A stretch of DNA of 64,000 nucleotides from Maritalea porphyrae (lineage in GTDB: Bacteria > Pseudomonadota > Alphaproteobacteria > Rhizobiales > Devosiaceae), in contig NZ_BSNI01000002.1 in NCBI RefSeq assembly GCF_030159895.1, positions 1,576,306 through 1,640,305 of the forward strand, read 5' to 3'. Shown here piece by piece: positions 33,078 to 41,426 of the stretch. Below the pieces are notes generated by a model that was not told where the DNA came from, ran no database searches, and saw only the letters and a list, made by a program, of their open reading frames with translations. How positions within the stretch are numbered: position 1 is the stretch's first letter; every line of letters begins with the position of its first letter. Made by a program: the position numbers and the translations under genes.

Positions 33078-33093
33078 CTGACCATTTAGTCAG
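33078..33093. promoter_or_regulatory. rutR box: RutR-type operator, preT promoter site 2
   Basis: CTGACCATTTAGTCAG, an inverted repeat with one mismatch; the left half is identical to the aminotransferase site. Located about 140 nt upstream of the preT start, in the 400-nt spacer shared with the divergent peroxiredoxin gene. The rest of that spacer (33094-33335) holds no supported gene. Confidence 0.72.
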
Positions 33094-33335
33094 GTTTTTT
33101 GAGTTGGTGGCTTTGTTTGCCTGACTTTCGCTCGCCAAGTGGTGCGTCAAAATGCTTGTTTAGAATCGTTCAAAAAAGGTTTCTCGCTTCTTGTTTTCAA
33201 CAGCGCAGTGCGCTATCTAACATCTCACGAACTTCACAACAGGCATAGCTTTAAACACTGCAAGTCAACACTTGCAGTGATGATTCAAGTTTGTGCCAGA
33301 AGTTGCGAAGAACAAAGTGATTTATCAAAGGTGTG

Positions 33336-33899
33336 ATGATGGCTACAGTTGGCAAAAACGTTCCAAATGTCGTGTTTAAGACCCGTGTACGCGACGAATC
33401 TATTGAAGGTCCAAACCCATTCCGTTGGGAAGACAAAACAACTGCGGATTATTTCGCTGGCAAGCGCGTTGTGCTTTTCTCGCTTCCAGGTGCATTCACA
33501 CCAACTTGCTCGACATACCAATTGCCAAATTACGAGAAAATGTTTGGCGATTTCCAAGAAGAAGGCATCGACGCGATCTATTGCCTATCTGTGAACGACG
33601 CATTTGTGATGAACAAATGGGGTGAGTCGCAAGGCGTGAAGAATGTTGGTTTGATCCCAGATGGCTCTGGTGAGTTCACCCGCAAAATGGGCATGTTGGT
33701 CAAGAAAGACAATCTTGGATTTGGCCTGCGCTCATGGCGCTATGCAGCCGTGATTGACGATGGCGAGATTGTTGGTTGGTTCGAAGAAGCTGGCTTCCAA
33801 GACGATATCGACAGCGATCCATATGAGTTTTCAGCACCTGAATATGTGCTGACTTGGCTGCAAGACAATAAGCCATTCGCAAAAGAACAAGTCGCGTAA
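33336..33899 (+). CDS. Prx5-type peroxiredoxin
   Basis: About 187 aa, reducing hydroperoxides with a peroxidatic Cys in PGAFTPTCSTYQLPNY (the T-x-x-C motif). The family's DAIYCLSVNDAFVMNKWGESQ follows; this second Cys may resolve the disulfide. No glutaredoxin domain is fused. Three start codons in a row (33333 GTG, 33336, 33339 ATG) follow AAAGG. A strong terminator ends the transcript. Confidence 0.93.
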   Translation: MMATVGKNVPNVVFKTRVRDESIEGPNPFRWEDKTTADYFAGKRVVLFSLPGAFTPTCSTYQLPNYEKMFGDFQEEGIDAIYCLSVNDAFVMNKWGESQGVKNVGLIPDGSGEFTRKMGMLVKKDNLGFGLRSWRYAAVIDDGEIVGWFEEAGFQDDIDSDPYEFSAPEYVLTWLQDNKPFAKEQVA

Positions 33900-33929
33900 C
33901 AGCAAAAGCGATTTAATTTTGAGAAATGC

Positions 33930-33963
33930 AAAGGGCGGGGAGAAATCCTCGCCCTTTATTTTG
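33930..33963 (+). terminator. Intrinsic terminator after the peroxiredoxin gene
   Basis: Stem AAAGGGCGGGGA / TCCTCGCCCTTT (12 bp, one G-U) with a GAAA tetraloop, then ATTTTG. The right arm overlaps the stop codon of the convergent GntR gene, so it may also affect that transcript. Confidence 0.88.
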
Positions 33964-34624
33964 CTTCCTGGTTCTTCAGATAATTGATCAACGAGTCGGA
34001 TGCGCCAAGAATGTGATCTTGCGTGAGCTTGGCTGCCAGTTCGGCATTGCGATCAATGCACGCTTCCAAAATGCCAATATGCTCTCGCCGTGCGCGGCTC
34101 ATCCCGTCCGTTAGCACCAATTGCGCGCGCAAATAGCTTTCTATGCGGTCAAGCGTGGTCTTTACAATATGCAAGTGATAGGGGCGGTTCGCCCGCTCAT
34201 ATAGCGCATAGTGGAAGTTGCGGTTGAGTTCGCCATATTTGGCGGAATCTGTTTCTTCCGAAAAAGCGTCACAGTGTTTCTTTGCCAACGCCAGCGTTGC
34301 ATCATCCATGTTTTCAACGGCATAGCGGATGACTTCGCCTTCAAGTAACGCGCGAAATTCAAAGATCTCTTGCACTTCGTCGGCAGACAATGATGAAACG
34401 GTGGTGCCGCGAAAACGCTCGGTTTTCACTAAGCCCTGCTGTTCTAGTCGAGACAACGCTTCGCGTACGGGGATACGTGACGTGTTGAACATTTCCGCCA
34501 GAGCATCTTGTCGCAAATGCTCGCCAGCTTTCAGCTCACCAGTGAAAATCGCTTCGCGCAGGGCCTCAAAAATCAGGTCTGCGGCGGAGGCTGCGGCGCG
34601 CACATTTACGGTGCTCAACTTCAT
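33956..34624 (-). CDS. GntR-family regulator, FCD (FadR) subclass
   Basis: 222 aa: winged helix at residues about 15-75 (EHLRQDALAEMFNTSRIPVREALSRLEQQGLVKTE) and an all-helical FCD ligand domain with metal-site residues such as the EGEVIRYAVENM and RNFHYALYERANRPYHLHIV segments. FCD regulators usually sense small carboxylates or amino acids. It is the only GntR gene near the hydroxyproline-type cluster, whose promoters hold ATTGTATCCAAT palindromes of the FCD operator type; control of that cluster is inferred. Confidence 0.9.
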   Translation of the reverse strand: MKLSTVNVRAAASAADLIFEALREAIFTGELKAGEHLRQDALAEMFNTSRIPVREALSRLEQQGLVKTERFRGTTVSSLSADEVQEIFEFRALLEGEVIRYAVENMDDATLALAKKHCDAFSEETDSAKYGELNRNFHYALYERANRPYHLHIVKTTLDRIESYLRAQLVLTDGMSRARREHIGILEACIDRNAELAAKLTQDHILGASDSLINYLKNQEAK

Positions 34625-34731
34625 GTTTTTTTGCTCAATTCAAATCAAATATTTTGCGACAACATATCTGACACTTATGAATTTCGCCAAGCCTCAATGT
34701 TAAACAATATCCGATTTGACCCGATTTTGCG

Positions 34732-35352
34732 TCATTCTGGGCGCCGTGCCACGATGTAGGGCGAAGCTTTGGCTTTGCCAAAGAACTTTTGCTCTAGAAT
34801 TTCAAAACCGGCCTCAATCACCATGCTTTCAAGCTCATTTGTCGTGAGAAAGTGCAGCGTTGGCGGCGCGACCCCAAACAAGTTCATCACCGGAATAATC
34901 AAACGCGGCATTATCCCCATTTCCCCAGGGCAAACTGTTTTCGAGAGAAAAAGGCCGCCAGGTCGGAGTTGTTTGAACAGGCTTTTGATCGTTTTGTTTG
35001 GCTCTGGCACCAAGTGCAAAATGTGAAAGGCTGTGACAACATCAAATGGAGCATCTTCAAACGCCGTGTCAGCATTTGCCACCAAGAATTTAGCGCTATC
35101 CGGTGCCTGCTTGCTTTTCGCAATACCGATCATCTCAGGTGAAATGTCAGATGCGGTCCAGTTTGCGACATGTTTTGCCATGCGCACAGCAGTGCTACCT
35201 GTGCCGCAACCGATCTCCAACACCTTGTCTTCAGGCGAGAGGTACTTGCTGACTGCAGCCAGCATTTCTTCGTAGGACTGAACGTCTTTTACAGGTTTGG
35301 CGGCATAGCCCTTGGCCTGCTTGTCCCAGAATGTGGCGGTTTGCGTTGTCAT
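34732..35352 (-). CDS. Class I SAM-dependent methyltransferase
   Basis: 206 aa with SAM motif I VLEIGCGTGSTAVRMA, then TASDISPEMIGIAKSK (motif II acidic residue) and FDVVTAFHILHLVPEP. The substrate is unknown. Its ATG overlaps the TGA of the upstream membrane-protein gene (ATGA), so the two are co-translated. Confidence 0.87.
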   Translation of the reverse strand: MTTQTATFWDKQAKGYAAKPVKDVQSYEEMLAAVSKYLSPEDKVLEIGCGTGSTAVRMAKHVANWTASDISPEMIGIAKSKQAPDSAKFLVANADTAFEDAPFDVVTAFHILHLVPEPNKTIKSLFKQLRPGGLFLSKTVCPGEMGIMPRLIIPVMNLFGVAPPTLHFLTTNELESMVIEAGFEILEQKFFGKAKASPYIVARRPE

Positions 35353-36011
35353 GCGGCACTCCTGTTGCGCTGATTACGTCTGCTAGATGTAGTGCGAATT
35401 CTTATTTCTGCAATTGCCCAGTTGATCCCAAATCCAAGGCATATCATGGATGTGACAATATATTTGTCGATACCGCCCAGGATCAAAAAACACAGTCCGA
35501 TTAATATCCCTTGCGTTGAGCCAGCAACGCCAATGGCAAATGCGCGGATCATCCAGGCGCGGTGGGCAACAAACTCGCGCTTTCTTGCATGGGAAACGGC
35601 AAGAATAATCGTGACCACCATTAATATCCCAAATACGAAGCGCACGGCTGCCATGGGCACTGTGGACATTTCTCCAATTGGATAGATGATTGTCATCATT
35701 GATCCAGTTATTGCCGAGATAAGGCCAGCAGTTGCGCCAATTCGACCGGCTACTCTGTGAACCCGAGGATGCTTGCCGCGAAAGTGGGGATTAAACTGAA
35801 AACACGCGATAAGACAAAAAATGCTGCCAAAAACGATGTGCAGAATAATGGGTGCGGGAATTTCCAGCATGTGCGCAAAGCCGGGTTCTGTCGCCAAACT
35901 TTGCTCACCACCCGCCAGCCAGATCAGCCGGGATATGGTTAGTGCCACGGGGATGAATACGATTAGCAACAGCAGGAATGTGATGCGCCAATGGCGCCAA
36001 AATGTGATCAT
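35349..36011 (-). CDS. DUF2306-type multi-pass membrane protein
   Basis: 220 aa from ATG 36011 (MITFWRHWRITFLLLL). A longer reading frame exists upstream but overlaps the divergent LysR gene and its promoter and starts with non-hydrophobic sequence. About six to seven helices; conserved segments HIVFGSIFCLIACFQF, HRVAGRIGA and FVAHRAWMIRAFAIG carry the histidines typical of DUF2306. Function unknown. Divergent from LysR by 91 nt, so probably its target. Confidence 0.8.
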   Translation of the reverse strand: MITFWRHWRITFLLLLIVFIPVALTISRLIWLAGGEQSLATEPGFAHMLEIPAPIILHIVFGSIFCLIACFQFNPHFRGKHPRVHRVAGRIGATAGLISAITGSMMTIIYPIGEMSTVPMAAVRFVFGILMVVTIILAVSHARKREFVAHRAWMIRAFAIGVAGSTQGILIGLCFLILGGIDKYIVTSMICLGFGINWAIAEIRIRTTSSRRNQRNRSAA

Positions 36012-36102
36012 GTCCGGTCTCTCTCCAGTCTTGGAGATAAGATAGCTATGCGCGGATATCATAGGAATTGCTTCAAAACGTGGTTCTGATATACGTAAAC
36101 AT

Positions 36103-36993
36103 ATGAACTGGCAGGAAGTAGACTTCGATTGGAACCAAATTCGCGCTTTTTTGGCAACGGCCGAAGCGGGGAGCTTCAGCGGTGCGGCGCGCGCGCTATC
36201 GACGACACAGCCCACCATTACGCGGCAGATCGCGGGGTTGGAAAAGTCGCTGCAATTGACTTTGTTTGAAAGGAGCACGCGCGGTCTGACGATGACTGAG
36301 GCAGGAGGCCTGCTGTTTGAACATGTAAAGGATATGGGTGGCGCAGCCAGTCGTATTTCGATGGTTGCTCAGGGGTTCAATACCGATATTGCAGGCGAAG
36401 TCTCAATTACAGCGGTCGACTTTGTTTGCGTTCAGTTTCTGATTGAAGCCATAAGGCGGCTGAAAAAGCAGGCGCCAAATTTGCGGATTAAGGTTCTGGC
36501 CTCCGACGAAGTTCAAGACCTTAGACATCGAGATGCCGATATCGCAATACGTCATGTCCGGCCGCAGGACCCTGAATTGATGGCAAAACTGATTGCCAAT
36601 TGGTCCGCAAGTTTTCACGCTTCGCCAGCCTATATTGAGCAATCAGGATTGCTGATAGATGGCAAGAACGCAGATTCGGTAGAAATTGTAGGGCCGCGAG
36701 ATCCGGTGCCGTTTCAAAAAATGTGCGCCGACTTAGGTATCGATTTAAGGCTTGAGCAGTTCACGATGCCCACAACTAGCGCGCTCGTGGCTTATGAGAT
36801 GGTGCGTGAAGGGCTTGGCGTAGGGATAGTCGCGGAGAATGTTGCGAGAAACGACCCCCAAATGAAGCGTATTTGGCCCCATGTCCCTGCATTTGACTTT
36901 CCTGTTTGGCTGGTAACGCACCGCGAACTGCACACCTCGAAAAAGATTCGCTTGGTCTTTGATGTGCTTGAGCAGGTTCTAAAGCAGGCTTAG
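36103..36993 (+). CDS. LysR-family transcriptional regulator
   Basis: 296 aa with an N-terminal LysR helix-turn-helix (QIRAFLATAEAGSFSGAARALSTTQPTITRQIAGLEKSL) and a periplasmic-binding-protein-like effector domain from about residue 90. Divergently paired with the DUF2306-methyltransferase genes, the classical arrangement of LysR regulators and targets. It resembles regulators of the AaeR/DsdC-like short effector type; the ligand is unknown. Confidence 0.9.
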   Translation: MNWQEVDFDWNQIRAFLATAEAGSFSGAARALSTTQPTITRQIAGLEKSLQLTLFERSTRGLTMTEAGGLLFEHVKDMGGAASRISMVAQGFNTDIAGEVSITAVDFVCVQFLIEAIRRLKKQAPNLRIKVLASDEVQDLRHRDADIAIRHVRPQDPELMAKLIANWSASFHASPAYIEQSGLLIDGKNADSVEIVGPRDPVPFQKMCADLGIDLRLEQFTMPTTSALVAYEMVREGLGVGIVAENVARNDPQMKRIWPHVPAFDFPVWLVTHRELHTSKKIRLVFDVLEQVLKQA

Positions 36994-37084
36994 TTGCTTC
37001 TCTTTTTCAAAACAAAACCTTCAATCTGATCAAAGAATGCGACCTTACCTACCCAAATCTCGCGCCAAGTTGCGCGTTGGCCAA

Positions 37085-37100
37085 AGATTGTATCCAATTT
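37085..37100. promoter_or_regulatory. FCD-GntR-type operator, site 1 of the hydroxyproline cluster
   Basis: AGATTGTATCCAATTT, an inverted repeat AGATTG/CAATTT with one mismatch around TATC. Identical core (ATTGTATCCAAT) to a second site exactly 120 nt downstream. The 398-nt spacer between the LysR gene and the ABC binding protein holds no other supported feature. Confidence 0.65.
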
Positions 37101-37204
37101 TTTGCGAGCCGAGCTTTGAATGCAACTGACTGGAATATAGCGGTTTTTTAAGTTTTTAGGTTCTGGTTGTCCGCCGAGAATGAATAAAAAATAAAGAATA
37201 TTGT

Positions 37205-37220
37205 AGATTGTATCCAATCT
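37205..37220. promoter_or_regulatory. FCD-GntR-type operator, site 2 of the hydroxyproline cluster
   Basis: AGATTG-TATC-CAATCT, a perfect 6-bp inverted repeat, 170 nt before the ABC binding-protein start. Together with site 1 and a related site at 40352-40364 it marks the promoters of the catabolic genes. Confidence 0.72.
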
Positions 37221-37391
37221 TGGTGTTATAGACGGAATTGTAAAGGGCGAGACGCCTGTCGCGTTTCCTTTGCTGAGTTAGCCGCCTGTTAATTGAACAT
37301 CCGCTGTTGGCGTGGGTTGAAATTGTGGGGCAGGCGGCGCTCAGCGGGACGCGGGATTGTTTCGTCAAGAAAACACCCGGGAGGTAAGAAA

Positions 37392-38198
37392 ATGAAATTT
37401 TTGAAATTGGCCGCTGCGGCGGCAGTTGTTGCAACATTGGCAACGCCAGCAGCGCTTGCTGACAAACTCGACGACGTAATTAACAATGGCGTGTTGCGCT
37501 GCGCGGTTGTGTTGGATTTTCCACCAATTGGCTATCGCGATGCGAACAACGAACCTGCTGGTTTTGACGTTGAATATTGTAACGATATGGCCGCAGCGTT
37601 GGACGTTGATGCTGAAGTGATCCCCGTAACATGGGCTGAGCGTTTGCCAGCGATTGTGACCAACCGTGCAGACATCGTATTTGGTGGCACATCAGATTCA
37701 CTTGAGCGTGCAAAAACAGTCGGCTTCTCAATTCCTTACGCAATCTATTTTGCGCAAGCAGTTGTGGGTAAAGACAGCGGCATCACATCTTTTGAAGATA
37801 TGAAGGGCAAACGCGTTGCAGCTGCAGTAGGTACCGTACCTGAGCAAGAGTGGCTGAAGATTGCTGAGCAGTGGGGTGAAGAGAACCTTTATCAAGGCTA
37901 TCAGAGTGAGAACGAAGTATTCTTGGCTGTTGCACAAGGTAAAGCAGACGCTGGCATCACCACCAACACAGCGGTTAAGCCGATCACGGATCAGTATGAC
38001 ACTGTAGTGCCTGGCCCACGTATGCCTTGGACAACTGATTACACTTCAGTTGCAGGTCCACGTAAAGACGTAACATGGCTCAACTACATCAACCTGTTCA
38101 TCACCCATCAGGTGCGTTCAGGCCGTTACGAAGAGCTATGGCAGAAATATGTTGGCGACACAGCACCTGAGCTGCGTATCCCAGGCGTATTGTACTAA
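37392..38198 (+). CDS. Amino-acid-type ABC transporter substrate-binding protein
   Basis: 268 aa from ATG 37392, with GGGAGG upstream and a signal peptide MKFLKLAAAAAVVATLATPAALA. The mature protein is of bacterial extracellular solute-binding family 3: LRCAVVLDFPPIGYRDANNEPAGFDVEYCNDMAAAL and RADIVFGGTSDSLERAK are diagnostic. First gene of the cluster; the ligand is inferred to be hydroxyproline or a derivative from the neighbouring enzymes. Confidence 0.92.
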   Translation: MKFLKLAAAAAVVATLATPAALADKLDDVINNGVLRCAVVLDFPPIGYRDANNEPAGFDVEYCNDMAAALDVDAEVIPVTWAERLPAIVTNRADIVFGGTSDSLERAKTVGFSIPYAIYFAQAVVGKDSGITSFEDMKGKRVAAAVGTVPEQEWLKIAEQWGEENLYQGYQSENEVFLAVAQGKADAGITTNTAVKPITDQYDTVVPGPRMPWTTDYTSVAGPRKDVTWLNYINLFITHQVRSGRYEELWQKYVGDTAPELRIPGVLY

Positions 38199-38219
38199 TC
38201 CCTTAACCTTTAAACCCTT

Positions 38220-38245
38220 CTGCTCGCGGCATTTGTCGCGGGCAG
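38220..38245 (+). other. Intercistronic stem-loop after the binding-protein gene
   Basis: CTGCTCGCG / CGCGGGCAG (9 bp, one T-G pair) around an 8-nt loop, 21 nt after the binding-protein stop and with no T-tract. Such hairpins commonly protect the upstream mRNA so that the binding protein is made in excess over the permeases. Confidence 0.6.
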
Positions 38246-38276
38246 AGTTCGAACCAAAAGGAAAGGAGGAGGCCCG

Positions 38277-38942
38277 ATGAATTTCGAATACACATTCCAT
38301 TGGCGTCCGGTGATGCGCAAGCTGCCCGACTTGCTCGAAGCAAGTTTGGTCACACTGCAAGTCTCTGTGCTCTCCATGATTATTGGCATTGTCTTAGGTT
38401 TGGTGTTGGCGCTATTGCGCATGAACGGTCCAAAACCCTTGGCGTGGATTGCAAGCGCATGGGTGGAAACAGCACGCAACACGCCTGCCTTGTTCCAACT
38501 CTTCTTCTTCTCTTTTGGTTTGGGTGCATTTGGCATGCACTTAACGCCATACTTGATCGTTTTGTTTGGCCTAACGTTTAACAATGCAGGATATTTGGCG
38601 GAAAACTTCCGTGGTGGCTTTCAAGCCGTTCCTGATACACAATTACGGGCTGCGCGTTCGCTTGGCATGTCAGCTTGGCAAAGCTACACGCGGATCATTA
38701 TCCCGCAAGTATTCCGCATTGTTTATCACCCAATGACCAACCAGTTGGTGTGGGCAGTCTTGATGAGTTCATTGGCAATGATTGTCGGTTTCCGCGAGCT
38801 GGCTGGCGAAACTCAGGCTCTGGCGTTCAAAACATTCCGCATCTTTGAATATTTCGCAGTCACGGCGCTTATTTATTACGCCATGGTCAAAATCATTCTC
38901 GGCATCTCCCGGCTTATCGCCTGGCGCATGTTCCGGTACTAG
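38277..38942 (+). CDS. Amino-acid ABC transporter permease
   Basis: 221 aa of the HisM/GlnP type with about five helices, the SLVTLQVSVLSMIIGIVLGLVLALLR opening and the coupling segment GFQAVPDTQLRAARSLGMSAWQSYTRIIIPQVFR. A strong GGAGGAGG site precedes ATG. It pairs with the next permease, 14 nt downstream. Confidence 0.92.
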   Translation: MNFEYTFHWRPVMRKLPDLLEASLVTLQVSVLSMIIGIVLGLVLALLRMNGPKPLAWIASAWVETARNTPALFQLFFFSFGLGAFGMHLTPYLIVLFGLTFNNAGYLAENFRGGFQAVPDTQLRAARSLGMSAWQSYTRIIIPQVFRIVYHPMTNQLVWAVLMSSLAMIVGFRELAGETQALAFKTFRIFEYFAVTALIYYAMVKIILGISRLIAWRMFRY

Positions 38943-38956
38943 GGAGGAGTAATTCG

Positions 38957-39619
38957 ATGAACGAACCGATTTCTTTCTTCTCCGGCTTTGGCCCAAAAGA
39001 CCTTTGGTTTTTGGCGCAAGCTGCATGGCAAACACTGATCATTTCAGTGCTGTCGATTTCAGCGGGAACTGTGCTTGGCATTTTCTTTGGCTGGATTTTG
39101 TCCGAAAGCAAAATCGCAGGCGCAATCACGCTCGGCTTTGTGCTCGATGCATTCCGTTCGGTGCCGCTGATTATCCAACTGGTGTTATTCTACAACTTGT
39201 TCAACGTCGTTGGCTTGGCAATGAACCCGTTTTGGGCAGGCGTGATCATCCTGGGTGTCTACACATCAGCGCTGGTCGCAAATGTCGCCCGTGGTGGTAT
39301 TGAAGCGGTGGGGGCACCAATGCGCCGGGCAGGGCGATCACTTGGCCTGAGCTACCTGCAAACCATGCAACATGTGGTTTGGCCCATTGGCTTGCGCGCC
39401 GTGTTCCCATCTTGGGTTGGCGTTGCGCTTGGTGTGCTCAAAGATAGCGCGCTTGTGTCAGTGCTTGGCCATCCAGAACTATTGAAAGTCGCGCGGGATC
39501 TCATCACGCGCACCCAACAACCCTTGCTTGTGCTTGCGGTAGCTGGCGCGTTCTATTTCGCGCTTTCTTATCCGATTTCACGCTATGCGGCACATCTTGA
39601 AAGGAAGTGGCAGTCATGA
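38957..39619 (+). CDS. Amino-acid ABC transporter permease
   Basis: 220 aa of the same HisM/GlnP type; coupling loop GGIEAVGAPMRRAGRSLGLSYLQTMQHVVWPIGLRAVFPSW. Its TGA overlaps the ATG of the ATPase gene. It forms the membrane heterodimer with the preceding permease. Confidence 0.92.
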   Translation: MNEPISFFSGFGPKDLWFLAQAAWQTLIISVLSISAGTVLGIFFGWILSESKIAGAITLGFVLDAFRSVPLIIQLVLFYNLFNVVGLAMNPFWAGVIILGVYTSALVANVARGGIEAVGAPMRRAGRSLGLSYLQTMQHVVWPIGLRAVFPSWVGVALGVLKDSALVSVLGHPELLKVARDLITRTQQPLLVLAVAGAFYFALSYPISRYAAHLERKWQS

Positions 39620-40338
39620 TCGAGATTAAAGATCTACACAAATATTTCGGTGATCTGCATGTGCTTAAAGGCATCGATCTGAACGTGCAAAAGGGCGAAG
39701 TGCTCTCCATCATCGGCGCATCAGGTTCCGGAAAATCCACGTTGCTCTATTGCATCAATGGGCTGGAAGCGATCCAAAAAGGCGAAGTGCTGGTTGACGG
39801 CGTGTCTGTGCACGCCAAAGACACGGACCTGAACAAGTTGCGCACAAAAATGGGCATGGTGTTCCAGCAGTTCAATTCGTTCCCACACCTCACGGCGCTC
39901 GAAAATGTGGCGTTGGCCCCAAAGATTGTTAAGGGAAAATCAAAAGCAGAAGCCAAAGAAATTGCCCGTGCGCAGCTCGAGCATGTTGGTCTTGGCGACA
40001 AAATCGACAACTACCCATCAGCGCTTTCAGGTGGTCAGCAGCAACGCTTGGCGATTGCCCGCGCGCTGGCAATGGAGCCAGAATATATGCTGTTTGATGA
40101 AGCAACGTCGGCGCTGGACCCAGAGCTTGTGGGTGAGGTGCTTGATACGATGCGCTTGCTGGCAGAAGAGGGCATGACCATGATTTGTGTAACCCACGAA
40201 ATGGGCTTCGCCCGTGATGTGAGTGACCGTGTCGCCTACTTCCACCAAGGCATCATGGAAGAAATAGGCCCACCAAAACAAATTTTCGGTGAACCAACGA
40301 GTGAACATACGGCGAAATTCTTGGCCAACGTTCGATAA
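39616..40338 (+). CDS. Amino-acid ABC transporter ATP-binding protein
   Basis: 240 aa from ATG 39616. Walker A GASGSGKST, VFQQFNSFPHLTALENV (Q-loop), signature LSGGQQQRLAIARAL, Walker B YMLFDEATSALDPELVGEVL and H-loop CVTHEMGFARDV are typical of GlnQ/HisP-class polar amino acid importers. Overlaps the second permease by 4 nt. Confidence 0.94.
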   Translation: MIEIKDLHKYFGDLHVLKGIDLNVQKGEVLSIIGASGSGKSTLLYCINGLEAIQKGEVLVDGVSVHAKDTDLNKLRTKMGMVFQQFNSFPHLTALENVALAPKIVKGKSKAEAKEIARAQLEHVGLGDKIDNYPSALSGGQQQRLAIARALAMEPEYMLFDEATSALDPELVGEVLDTMRLLAEEGMTMICVTHEMGFARDVSDRVAYFHQGIMEEIGPPKQIFGEPTSEHTAKFLANVR

Positions 40339-40351
40339 GTCTGATTAACAT

Positions 40352-40364
40352 TATATCCAATATA
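40352..40364. promoter_or_regulatory. Putative FCD-GntR operator before the DHDPS-family gene
   Basis: TATAT-CCA-ATATA palindrome containing TATCCAAT, the core shared with the two sites upstream of the transporter. Placed between the ABC ATPase and the DHDPS-family gene, it suggests a second promoter for the enzyme genes. Confidence 0.5.
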
Positions 40365-40421
40365 CGGATGGGCGGACAATTTGGTGCGCGCACCCAAAAG
40401 CGATCTTCAAAGGAACTACAA

Positions 40422-41381
40422 ATGAACGCAAATATCTTTTCTGGCTGCATTCCAGCATTGATGACACCTTGCAAAGCGGACCGCTCCGTTGATTTCGATG
40501 CGTTGGTGAAAAAGGGCAAAGAGCTGATCGATGCAGGCATGTCTGCAGTGGTTTACTGCGGTTCGATGGGCGACTGGCCTTTGCTAACAGACGCTGACCG
40601 CATGGAAGGTGTTGCCCGTCTTGTTGCAGCCGGCATCCCAACAATCGTTGGCACTGGCGCGGTAAATTCAAAAATTGCAGCGGAACATGCAGCCCATGCG
40701 CAAAAAGTTGGTGCACACGGCCTGATGGTTATTCCACGTGTTTTGTCGCGCGGCAGTTCAATGGCGGCGCAACGCAATCACTTTGCTGCGATTTTGGAAG
40801 CGGCACCTGATTTGCCTGCTGTGATTTACAACAGCCCTTATTATGGCTTTGCAACCCGCGCTGATTTGTTCTTTGACTTGCGTAAAGACTATCCAAATCT
40901 GATTGGCTTCAAAGAGTTTGGTGGCGCTGATGATTTGCGCTATGCGGCTGAATTCATCACCAGCAAGGATGATAGCGTCAACCTGATGATTGGTGTGGAT
41001 ACCCAAGTGTTCCACGGCTATGTGAATTGTGGCGCTGGTGGTTCAATTACAGGCATCGGTAACGCACTGCCAAAAGAAGCATTGCACCTTGTTGCGCTGT
41101 GTGAAAAAGCGGCTCAAGGCGATGCTGTAGCGCGTGTTCGCGCGCTTGAATTGGACACTGCGTTCCAAGTTCTCTCTTCGTTCGATGAAGGTGCAGATTT
41201 GGTGCTCTACTATAAATATCTGATGGTGCTGCAAGGCGATGCTGAATATGAATTGCATTTCAACGAAACAGATGCACTCTCAGACAGTCAGCGCAACTAT
41301 GCGAAGCAGCAATTTGACCTGTTCCAAACATGGTACAAAAGCTGGAGCCAGCAGCCTGACGTGATCGCGCTTGCAGCGTAA
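40422..41381 (+). CDS. DHDPS-family lyase, probable 1-pyrroline-4-hydroxy-2-carboxylate deaminase
   Basis: 319 aa from ATG 40422 with AAAGGAA upstream. The family Tyr (VIYNSPYYG, Tyr136) and Schiff-base Lys (LIGFKEFGG, Lys164) are present. GTG at residues 77-79 matches family substrate contacts. Between an amino-acid importer and an alpha-ketoglutaric semialdehyde-type dehydrogenase, it fits the deaminase of D-hydroxyproline catabolism; a dihydrodipicolinate or sialic acid lyase role is less likely. Confidence 0.85.
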   Translation: MNANIFSGCIPALMTPCKADRSVDFDALVKKGKELIDAGMSAVVYCGSMGDWPLLTDADRMEGVARLVAAGIPTIVGTGAVNSKIAAEHAAHAQKVGAHGLMVIPRVLSRGSSMAAQRNHFAAILEAAPDLPAVIYNSPYYGFATRADLFFDLRKDYPNLIGFKEFGGADDLRYAAEFITSKDDSVNLMIGVDTQVFHGYVNCGAGGSITGIGNALPKEALHLVALCEKAAQGDAVARVRALELDTAFQVLSSFDEGADLVLYYKYLMVLQGDAEYELHFNETDALSDSQRNYAKQQFDLFQTWYKSWSQQPDVIALAA

Positions 41382-41426
41382 GCTGAACTCATCAGAATCA
41401 ATTTGCCCAGAAAGTTGAGCAACTCA

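Noticed and set aside
33139-33336. 65-aa open frame upstream of the peroxiredoxin gene
   Set aside because: Overlaps the peroxiredoxin leader, has no ribosome site and no domain character; the region is better explained as promoter sequence.
36012-36278. N-terminal extension of the DUF2306 protein
   Set aside because: It would overlap the divergent LysR gene and adds a non-hydrophobic, antisense-like stretch before the first helix.
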